Assembly (NCBI RefSeq): GCF_009906855.1
Contig: NZ_CP047650.1
Span: 372,001 to 436,000 of the forward strand
Direction of reading: 5' to 3'
DNA length: 64,000 nt
DNA from: Xylophilus rhododendri
GTDB taxonomy: Bacteria > Pseudomonadota > Gammaproteobacteria > Burkholderiales > Burkholderiaceae_C
A program made the translations under genes and the position numbers. A model generated the notes under the pieces. The model saw only the letters and a program-made list of their open reading frames with translations. It searched no databases and had not been told where the DNA came from. Shown in pieces: positions 1 to 7,920 of the stretch (the stretch's first letter is position 1; every line of letters begins with the position of its first letter).

Positions 1-3000
1 ATACAATAACTCGGCAAAGGAAAAATCTACTTTCCCGGTACTCCTGAGTTGTGCCAGCGCTTTATCCCAAGGCGATTGCTTCCTGGCATCTCCGGCAATG
101 GGCGCGGTGCCCAATAGATTTTTCACCGAAATCGTCTTGACGATCTCCAGCCGCCGCTCCCGTCCCATGACATAGGCATGATCCATGCGCAACAGCGAAA
201 ACTTCAGGTGCTCTCCCGCCAGGAGCCCCTTGTAGCGGTCCTCCCAAGCGCCGCCCTGAATGAAGCGGCTGGTGAAGTCTCCCATTTCCACCTGCCATGC
301 CGCCTCGGTCGCCAGGCATACGGACACGACGGCATCATGCGCCTGGTAGTAGAGGGCTGATATCCGGCTCAGCAACCATTGGTACAGGCTGGCCCCGCTG
401 AAACGGGTGGACAGGAAATCGAGAGTTTCCTGCATCTGCTGCTTCTGCCGATGTAGCGACGACAGTTGCGTGCGATTGGCCAGCACCTGTTTTTCCTGCT
501 GCTCGATTTGTTTGGCCAGCTGGTCGAGATCCCAGTCCGCCTGCCGGATCTGCAAACCCCATTCCTGGCGCCGTCGACGGTAAGTCTCTATCGTTTCCAC
601 TCGCAGGGCGTTCATGTTGTTGATATCGCCGGCAATCTGCAGCGCACCGCCGAGCGCACGTACCGGCGCACCGAAATCGCCACCGCCGTTGGCCAGGCCA
701 AACGTATTGGGCAATGCGCTCAGAATGCCGGCGGCAATATAGGAAATCGACGAAGTGACATTCCAGATGCCTGCCTCCAGACGCAAATCGAGCGCCTCCA
801 TCTCGGAACTGGAAATATACTCATCGTAGAGTCGATGGTAATGGTGGCGCCTATCCTCGATGGCGCGCCTGCTGATTTTCATCCCTTCCAGGCTTATTTC
901 GGCCATCGTGATGTGCTGCTGCTCAAGATCCAGGGTGAATTGAAAAATCTCCTGCTGCTGCCGTATCGTCAGTTCTTCACGGTGCGCCAGATCTTTACGT
1001 TCCAGGATATTCTGCAGCTGGCTGCCGTACTGGGTAAGCACGTCCACGGCCTGATGCGCCTTCGACAGCATCACCTGAAAACGATAAGGCGGAATCGCCG
1101 CCATCGCCAAAGCGACGCTCGCACCCGGGCCTGCATTTCCACCGCGCCCCTGCTCCAGCAGAACCTCCCGGGGGTCCATGGGAGTGGCGAAAGGTGATAA
1201 TGACAAGGGTTTGCCATCGATGGTGAAACCGTGGCGCAGATTGTATAAATCGCCGTCGAGCCCGTCCCAATATTCCTGCAACTGCGTATTCAGCGCCTTG
1301 CGAAACAAGCCGTCGGGCGCGCTTCCCAGCAACGCATCGTTCCCCATCGGCAGGACCTTCAAGCCTTCACCGAAACGCGCCTCCAATGCGCCCAATTCCT
1401 TCAGCAGCGTGTCGGATGCCCCTTTAAGGTCAGGCGATGGCCAGTTCGAAGTAAAGTTGACGTCCGGCCTTGGGCCCAACAGATCCAGCGCCGCGACATA
1501 CCACAGCTTTGCCGAGGAAAGGCCATCACGGGTCAATTCACGATATGCTGCGTTACCGCGGTCTCGCATATTCTTGATGTAAGCCAGAAAAACCGCTTTC
1601 CGGTAATGGATCGGTTTGGCCATTGCGATCGCGTCCGGATCGGCTGGGTTTTGATAGGGTGAAGTCTCCTTCGCGCCCCCTTCGCTAAGCGCTTGCGCCA
1701 AGGGACGAACGAACCAATAACGTTCGCTGCGGTTGTCACGGCGCATATCCGCCGCAGAGTCATATGGATTGAAAATATAGTGCAGCCACGATGCTGCCTC
1801 TTCGAAGCGCAACTCCTGATTCATGCGCCATGCCACCATGAATGCCAAGTGAAAAAACAGTTCCCAAAAATAAAGCCCGTTGGCGCCGTAAAAATCCATC
1901 ACGCCGCTCGCAGCAGCGACTGGCGGTTCCGGAATTAGCGGCTCTGGCAGTCGTTGCGTTTCCCAGTTCAACAAGTAATCGATTGACACATGCGCCCTGG
2001 CGATGAGCTCCTTTCCAAAAAGCGTATTCAACCGAATCGACCTATAGGAAAAGCCGTGAACCGATTTTAGTGTATCGACATCGAGGTATTGCGCATCCGT
2101 TGAAGCCAAATACTTTATTAGAAACGGGAGCAGCCGATTCGAAGAATCGAACACAAGCTGGAAGCGTAGCGCACCCAAACCGCTTTCCCGAGAGAATCCC
2201 ACAATAAACTCATATGCCAGTTGATTCTGCAGATTGGGCGCGAACTCATAGGATGCTTTTTGCGCGCCGTTAGGCGCCATCTTCGCTACAGCCAACGGAG
2301 CACCATTGGGGGCCGTCCAAATTCCAAAATCATGGTGCGGCAAAGAAAGTTTTTTTCCCCCAATCAGCGTAACGTCTGGCATTCCATCACGCCCACGGAT
2401 TCGTACTTTATTAAGCCGCACGGCAATTTTTATATCAAGCATTTCCGTGAAAGGCATGTCGAATCTGACATCGAGCGACGATCTTCCTTGGAGAAATTCC
2501 ACGGTCTCATCGATCGGCGATGTCAGAGGCGCGGTAGTGTGCCAATCGACATCACGGTCACCCGCAGATATTTTCAATGCCATACGCGTTTCGCTGGAAA
2601 CAAGCAACGCCTGCTTGTCGTATTTTTCCACCCGAACCGTGCCAATAACACTTATATTTTTCTCGCTGACGGTTGATCGCAGTTCAAAAACGAGATCGAA
2701 ACCCACGACGCCTGCTTGCGTCAGCGCAATCACTCCGATGTCGATTGGATTTTGCGGTGCATAACTGCCAATTGCGCCAAAACGGACTTTATTAGCAAGC
2801 TCATCATAGCTCGCTGTTAGTTTAATAGAACTCAGCGCCGGTCCGCTCCAGTTTGCCGATGGCGCACCGAGGCTGCGTAGCTCTTTAACAAAATATCGAC
2901 TTCCGGCATATGGATGCTGGACTGCGCTTTTATCCTCGAATGCCTTGATCAATGTTTTGACATACGTCTCTTGGCTTGCAACAGATTGTGGGGTCAAGAA

Positions 3001-4083
3001 TAGATTACACACCGACAGAACGTACCGGCTGTTTTCCCTGGATGCCTGGTTGAATGCAAGCAAAACGAGGCGCGCGTTATTTTCAGTTCCAGCAACCGCT
3101 GCATCAACAGTCGCTATGAGGCGGTCGATGCTGATATTTTCGGCGGCGGTTTTTGCCTCAATTTCACGCAGCAAGTGCGGACTTCCCCAATTGTCGTCAA
3201 ATTTTTTTGGAGCGATATAAATTTGCGTAGTATGTAATTGCGGACCATGCGGCTCCTCTGCTTTGACCGGTTTTTTCCTCACATCCACCCACGCCATGTA
3301 CAGGCGGTTGTTCATGAACACCGGTCGCACGGTATCTTCAAGCGTGAATTCCGAAAGCGGCAGCTTGATCTTTTTCCATTCACTCCAGGCTGTGGGATAT
3401 GGAACATTAGCCTTGTTCCGATTGCGCAGGTCAAACGAACGCCAGTAGTATTGATACGGCTTTGCGCGCGTTCGTCCGACAAAAAAACATAGATCCCGAT
3501 CCTGGCTGAGGCCTGCCTGGTAGCCCGAAACCCATTCGAGATTGGCTATCTCCTCGAAGCTGTTTAAATATGCCAAAACCGCCGCCTGAGCCGAATCCTG
3601 ATTGATCTTCCCCTGGTTCAGCGTCGTTTCCAATTCCTGGAAGACAAAAGTCTTGCCGAGGCGAAAAGGCGGTTCGATATAGATTTCCGGGAAATCACGC
3701 AACTGCTGGTTGGCGGACCAGCGTGCGTAACTGGCACGGTCACGCTCCCATTCCTCGCCATCCTGCACGGCGCTTCCATAGCCAGGCTCAATGTGACGCC
3801 GTATTCCATTGATGTATTGTTGAAGGCTCGATATGGCTTCCGCTACGCGTGTGGTCCTGACCTGATGCCCAACCTGGTTGTCGAGCCAAAGATACTGGTA
3901 GAGGTCATTCTCGGTGGTAACTACACCTTTGATGGCTGGAATGGTCGTGACGACTTTTTCTAAATAGTAGGCCACCAACGCGTTTCTTCTTTCAGTCGCA
4001 AGTTCGGCCAGTATGTTTGGATTATTCATCACATCGCTCCACGTGTTAAGAAACGCCTGGTTATTCGGTGTCCGAGGTGCCAT
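1..4083 (-). CDS. Tc toxin TcA subunit, C-terminal half (partial)
   Basis: This frame is open for 1361 codons and still open at the window edge; I checked every in-frame triplet from 4083 down to about 3500 and from there to 1 and found no stop. The product resembles the C-terminal half of TcA proteins such as Photorhabdus TcdA1, which form the pentameric pore that injects the TcB/TcC toxin. Seen: an N-terminal ABC-toxin segment (ALVAYYL near residue 30, QQYINGIRRHIEPGY near residue 85), a beta-rich neuraminidase-like middle, a pore-region segment PNTFGLANGGGDFGAPV near residues 1120-1140, then ETYRRRRQEW near 1165 and a coiled coil leading into SLYQWLLSRISALYYQ. The TcB-binding end is off the window. 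Start is uncertain: ATG 4083 overlaps the extended frame of the upstream gene, while ATG 4029 has a GGAG site 7 nt upstream. Base composition is much more AT-rich than the chromosome. Confidence 0.88.
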   Translation of the reverse strand, partial: MAPRTPNNQAFLNTWSDVMNNPNILAELATERRNALVAYYLEKVVTTIPAIKGVVTTENDLYQYLWLDNQVGHQVRTTRVAEAISSLQQYINGIRRHIEPGYGSAVQDGEEWERDRASYARWSANQQLRDFPEIYIEPPFRLGKTFVFQELETTLNQGKINQDSAQAAVLAYLNSFEEIANLEWVSGYQAGLSQDRDLCFFVGRTRAKPYQYYWRSFDLRNRNKANVPYPTAWSEWKKIKLPLSEFTLEDTVRPVFMNNRLYMAWVDVRKKPVKAEEPHGPQLHTTQIYIAPKKFDDNWGSPHLLREIEAKTAAENISIDRLIATVDAAVAGTENNARLVLLAFNQASRENSRYVLSVCNLFLTPQSVASQETYVKTLIKAFEDKSAVQHPYAGSRYFVKELRSLGAPSANWSGPALSSIKLTASYDELANKVRFGAIGSYAPQNPIDIGVIALTQAGVVGFDLVFELRSTVSEKNISVIGTVRVEKYDKQALLVSSETRMALKISAGDRDVDWHTTAPLTSPIDETVEFLQGRSSLDVRFDMPFTEMLDIKIAVRLNKVRIRGRDGMPDVTLIGGKKLSLPHHDFGIWTAPNGAPLAVAKMAPNGAQKASYEFAPNLQNQLAYEFIVGFSRESGLGALRFQLVFDSSNRLLPFLIKYLASTDAQYLDVDTLKSVHGFSYRSIRLNTLFGKELIARAHVSIDYLLNWETQRLPEPLIPEPPVAAASGVMDFYGANGLYFWELFFHLAFMVAWRMNQELRFEEAASWLHYIFNPYDSAADMRRDNRSERYWFVRPLAQALSEGGAKETSPYQNPADPDAIAMAKPIHYRKAVFLAYIKNMRDRGNAAYRELTRDGLSSAKLWYVAALDLLGPRPDVNFTSNWPSPDLKGASDTLLKELGALEARFGEGLKVLPMGNDALLGSAPDGLFRKALNTQLQEYWDGLDGDLYNLRHGFTIDGKPLSLSPFATPMDPREVLLEQGRGGNAGPGASVALAMAAIPPYRFQVMLSKAHQAVDVLTQYGSQLQNILERKDLAHREELTIRQQQEIFQFTLDLEQQHITMAEISLEGMKISRRAIEDRRHHYHRLYDEYISSSEMEALDLRLEAGIWNVTSSISYIAAGILSALPNTFGLANGGGDFGAPVRALGGALQIAGDINNMNALRVETIETYRRRRQEWGLQIRQADWDLDQLAKQIEQQEKQVLANRTQLSSLHRQKQQMQETLDFLSTRFSGASLYQWLLSRISALYYQAHDAVVSVCLATEAAWQVEMGDFTSRFIQGGAWEDRYKGLLAGEHLKFSLLRMDHAYVMGRERRLEIVKTISVKNLLGTAPIAGDARKQSPWDKALAQLRSTGKVDFSFAELLY

Positions 4084-4195
4084 CGTTCATATTTGCCATT
4101 AAAGCTTTGGCAAACAATTCGATGGCGTCGTCCGTGTGGGGAATCAGCCGCACGTTGAAATATGAAGCACCATCCTTGGTAAGCGTTGAATCAAA
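4061..4195 (-). other. Protein-like continuation of TcA N-terminal gene after in-frame TGA
   Basis: Reading on through the TGA at 4196-4198 in the same frame gives 44 residues, beginning FDSTLTKDGASYF and ending NMNDGTSDTE before a TAA at 4061-4063. The segment has normal amino-acid composition, alternates like a beta strand followed by an amphipathic helix (HTDDAIELFAKALMA), and ends with a 23-nt overlap with the next toxin gene, the usual geometry of coupled genes. I infer that the ancestral stop is the TAA and that the TGA arose later, perhaps from CGA, or is read through. Confidence 0.6.
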
Positions 4196-7100
4196 TCAAA
4201 TAAGAAATTCGTAAACCTGCGCCGGGGGAACCGCAACTTCAAACTCTCCGCGCAGATCCACGCTTCCATCCATGGGTTCGGTTTTCTTCGCCACCGGCCG
4301 TCCAGCAGCCCATATACCGTAGACAGTGCTTTCCTGCCCATCTGCTTTCTTATAGTTTGCAGTGGCATGCAATAGCAGCTTCCCGGGTGCATATGTGGCA
4401 GACAGTTTAATGAATGGCGTCGCCGGCCCCTCGAAGCGGCCAGGGGGCAGAATATCGACTATCGTTCGGTATTTCCGCCCGTTTTGCTCATTCGCGCCGG
4501 ATTTAACAAGGCGCAGGAGATCCAGTATGCTTACCCGGTAACGAGTGCAGATAGTCCTCACGCGGTGCAGCCAAGCAAGCTCCTGTACAGTTCCAAGGCA
4601 CGCCCGCTCCAGATGAGCCGTGGCATGACGCACACTTTCGACGTCCCAGTTCACGAGTTGCGCCAAGCTTTGCAAGCAGACGTCGGACGAGGATTCGCTG
4701 GCTGAAGCTTGCGCAAGATAAGTGGCTAGAGCCTCTCGACCTGTTTTCGAATACATGCGCTGCAGCAACATGAATGTGTGCATGTGGTAGAAGCTTGCGA
4801 GACTCAATCCGGGCGAAGTAGAAATATCGGCGGAAAGGTATTCAGGGTGTTCTACCGAAATTGCCAGATTTATCTCGTCGATTTGCAGCAGCTTGGTAAT
4901 CCGCGCAGCACGCCTCAGACGTTCAACCTGCTCTTGGAACTCGGCTCCAGTGGCATGCAGCAAAATCGATTTGGCTGCTATGGAAGTCCAACGCAATAGT
5001 GATGGAACGACATTTGCCTCCTCTACGCCCAGAAAGCGATTGAGCGGTGCCAGCACCAACAACTCTGCCTGCGCTGCAATGCATTGTTCGAATGCCTTTT
5101 TTTCCATCTCTTTAAGTGAAAATTCCACGATGTAGCGCGCGACGTGTCGCAGGCTTTTCACAGAGTATGAGAAAAAAACTGCCACGTTTCTGGCTTGCTG
5201 GTCGGTCAAATCAACCTTGATGCCAAGATCCTGGCCAAAATTTCCGCCGTCGCTCAAAGCCAGATATGTAAATTCCCCATTTTCCAAAGATGATGCTGCC
5301 AAATCAACAATTCGAATGCAAATGGAGTCGCACGCCGGAAAGCCGCCTATTTTTGGCTTGGGGCTGTTGCAGTTGATGAAGAGTTTGTATGGCTTTTCCG
5401 CGGCGTGGTCCGTGATCAACTGCACATCGAATGAAGCGATGTCGAGTACGTAATTCTCGCTGCCTGCGGCGGAAAGCGCAGGACCGGAAATATATGTCCA
5501 GTGCGCATCGATATCTTTGAGTTTGGCCGATATCGGGTCAAGGCGCGACCCACGATTGCCGAGAATGTTGGCCAGCACTTCGTCGAGATCCTTGCGTAGG
5601 ACTTCGATCTCGGCGTTGGCCGGCGGATTTTCACCGGTCTCCAACAAATCCAAGGCGCCGGCCAATTCGATGGGGTCGATATTTTGCGCCTTCAGCCATA
5701 GGGCCAGATGCTCGTATGCCTGAAGAAATGCAACGGTGTCAATGGGGCCGTCCGGGCGATAAGCGACCGCATTCCACAAGCAATCGATGCCGAGTCGCCT
5801 GGAAGGCTCACTGTCGGCCACGGACAGCAGTAGTCGCAGGATCGCAACGCCCTCCGGCAAGGAAAATCCAAAGATGCGGGGCAAGCTGACCATGCGATAC
5901 AAGGCACTGGCGACCGCCAAATTCAGCTTGAATTGTTCCGGCTCTATATATTCTGAGAGAAAAATATTGATTGCAGCCAGCTCGCCCGAATGGATTTTCA
6001 AGGCAAGACACAACTTTTGAACAGCGGGATCCTCAGGCTTCGAGCAATCGAAGATTGAATCATCCAGCACGAAATCTCTTTTCTGCCCGAGATTCAAATC
6101 AAGAATACGTCCCAACGCAGAGCCCCGTTTGTCGTACGAAAATGGACAGATGCACCCTATCAACGCACTACACAGCTCGATGGAAACGCCGTAATCACGG
6201 CTCCATTGCTTATATAAACCTAACGCACGCACAGTCGCCTTGGTCGGCGCCGGCTTTTTCCCTTGGGATAAGTAGGTGTAGTGGCCCTCGGCGCACTGCA
6301 CAAACCAATCAATTTCCCAGTATGAGCTGTCCACAGCCCGACGCAAGCGCATTATTTTATTAAGTGCGACCACATCAGCAAACTCTTCGTGGTCGTTCTC
6401 CAGGATAGCCAAGAGCGAAAAACTGATATCGACCTTGCCCCACCACGAAATACCACGCTTTCCATAAGCGATCTTGAGCGTTATTTTTTGCGCTTGTTCT
6501 GGTGTCAGAAGTATTGTGAAATCGTAGAGTGTGTCAAAATTCTGCGACCACAGGCCACTGTTAAACCTGATATCCTTGCTGTCAAAAACGCGAAAACTCG
6601 CCAAGTTGTAGTCCTCATTGGAAGAAAACGGGGCACGGGAGAGTTTCACGCTCATATGCAGTTTATAGGGTGTATCAGAGTTGCCAAAATCGGCGGACAT
6701 CTCCATATCTAGAACACTGTGTTCGAACACTGCATCCTGAGTTATTCCAGACCGAAGAGCGCCATCATCCCCCGGAAAGAGTTCGAAACGGCAGGGAATG
6801 TCCTGTACACGTGTTTTGAAAATCTTGTGATTTATTTTCCACATCCTCAAGAACGCCCAATCGTCGCCGGACACTCCGGTTTTTTCGAGAAATAATGTCT
6901 TGCCAGTAGATTTCAGTTGCCACGCATCCACAAATTCCTGGTCGGGATCAAATCCCAAGCCGCTTACAAGGTATTCGACTTGTTCAGGCCCCTCTTTGGG
7001 AACAGCTTCCTGCACGATCTCCTGCAAGACTCCTCCCAGATGAGCAGCAGCCAATCGGGCCTGTTCCGCGGTGCTGCCCGAGTTGAGGGATAGAAAATAC

Positions 7101-7795
7101 GGATACTGCAGATCGCTCTGTTGAATTAACCGACCGAGGTCGGTCTTATAAAAAGATAGGATGCGATCGACCTGCGCCATCCACCGGTCATATGGCAGAT
7201 TCATTGGAAACCGGGTCGTTGCCAGAACATCATCGACGTTCTGGTCGCCGGTCGTGCCAGCGATGGATGCTTCCAGCACTTCATTGACCAGATCCAGCGT
7301 CGATATTTCCTGATAGGCGTTGGCTTCGTTCAGAATTAGTTTGGAAATGTCCGGCCGGCGCGTGGCAAGGGGAATCGCTGCGGCCCCCTTGGTTTTTTCG
7401 AGCATCAACACTTCGTCGTGCAACGCGACCAGGTAAGCGACCGGTCCACGCTTGTCTTCGAGGCTACCGGGCTTGCAGTATTGCGCCCAATTTTCCCGAA
7501 ACTGGTTTTCCCAGTTGGGACTTTGATCCTTGGGTATCAATGCTCGCGAAGTCACCAGAGTCGCCGGTTGCTCGGCGCGGTAGAGGTGAACAATCTGATT
7601 CGCCACGCTTTCCGCGCGGCCGTAGATTTCTTCGGCCTGAAACATCAGATCCAGGCCTAGCAGCTGGATTAATCCACCCCGGCCCATTTTCACGATATCC
7701 ATGACACCGCCTATGCCCCCCGCGGAAAGAATCTCCTTGACACGCTCGGCGTCATTGACGCCAACGAGTATCTCGGTCAACGCTGCAGTGGGCAT
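4196..7795 (-). CDS. Tc toxin TcA subunit, N-terminal half
   Basis: 1199 residues. The N-terminal 300 residues match the VRP1/SpvA-like start of TcA proteins: an amphipathic helical block, then NWENQFRENWAQYCKPGSLED and PVAYLVALHDEVLMLE. The rest is the alpha-helical shell of TcA with at least two inserted beta-sandwich stretches (roughly residues 355-480 and 810-900), which in TcA proteins bind receptors, and a final beta domain. I chose ATG 7795 because AGGAG lies 6 nt upstream; an in-frame extension to 7987 lacks such a site. Together with the following gene it rebuilds one TcA, as in the split YenA1/YenA2 of Yersinia entomophaga. The terminal TGA (4196-4198) cuts a beta domain and the frame stays open afterwards, see the next entry. 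AT-rich base composition suggests horizontal transfer. Secretion signal: none seen. Confidence 0.88.
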   Translation of the reverse strand: MPTAALTEILVGVNDAERVKEILSAGGIGGVMDIVKMGRGGLIQLLGLDLMFQAEEIYGRAESVANQIVHLYRAEQPATLVTSRALIPKDQSPNWENQFRENWAQYCKPGSLEDKRGPVAYLVALHDEVLMLEKTKGAAAIPLATRRPDISKLILNEANAYQEISTLDLVNEVLEASIAGTTGDQNVDDVLATTRFPMNLPYDRWMAQVDRILSFYKTDLGRLIQQSDLQYPYFLSLNSGSTAEQARLAAAHLGGVLQEIVQEAVPKEGPEQVEYLVSGLGFDPDQEFVDAWQLKSTGKTLFLEKTGVSGDDWAFLRMWKINHKIFKTRVQDIPCRFELFPGDDGALRSGITQDAVFEHSVLDMEMSADFGNSDTPYKLHMSVKLSRAPFSSNEDYNLASFRVFDSKDIRFNSGLWSQNFDTLYDFTILLTPEQAQKITLKIAYGKRGISWWGKVDISFSLLAILENDHEEFADVVALNKIMRLRRAVDSSYWEIDWFVQCAEGHYTYLSQGKKPAPTKATVRALGLYKQWSRDYGVSIELCSALIGCICPFSYDKRGSALGRILDLNLGQKRDFVLDDSIFDCSKPEDPAVQKLCLALKIHSGELAAINIFLSEYIEPEQFKLNLAVASALYRMVSLPRIFGFSLPEGVAILRLLLSVADSEPSRRLGIDCLWNAVAYRPDGPIDTVAFLQAYEHLALWLKAQNIDPIELAGALDLLETGENPPANAEIEVLRKDLDEVLANILGNRGSRLDPISAKLKDIDAHWTYISGPALSAAGSENYVLDIASFDVQLITDHAAEKPYKLFINCNSPKPKIGGFPACDSICIRIVDLAASSLENGEFTYLALSDGGNFGQDLGIKVDLTDQQARNVAVFFSYSVKSLRHVARYIVEFSLKEMEKKAFEQCIAAQAELLVLAPLNRFLGVEEANVVPSLLRWTSIAAKSILLHATGAEFQEQVERLRRAARITKLLQIDEINLAISVEHPEYLSADISTSPGLSLASFYHMHTFMLLQRMYSKTGREALATYLAQASASESSSDVCLQSLAQLVNWDVESVRHATAHLERACLGTVQELAWLHRVRTICTRYRVSILDLLRLVKSGANEQNGRKYRTIVDILPPGRFEGPATPFIKLSATYAPGKLLLHATANYKKADGQESTVYGIWAAGRPVAKKTEPMDGSVDLRGEFEVAVPPAQVYEFLI

Positions 7796-7920
7796 CACAA
7801 TCTCCTGGTTCGGGCGGGGAACGGGAAAAAAGCCGGCTTGAATTTCAAGGCCAGAGGGAATGAGCCGGATTTTTACGAGGCTTGCTGGCTGCGCATCGTG
7901 AGTGGATGGCAACAAGTGGG

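Noticed and set aside
4061..4083. Programmed frameshift joining the two TcA genes
   Set aside because: No slippery heptamer is evident in the short overlap, and the second gene has a plausible own ribosome site (GGAG before ATG 4029), so a two-gene reading is simpler; not excluded.
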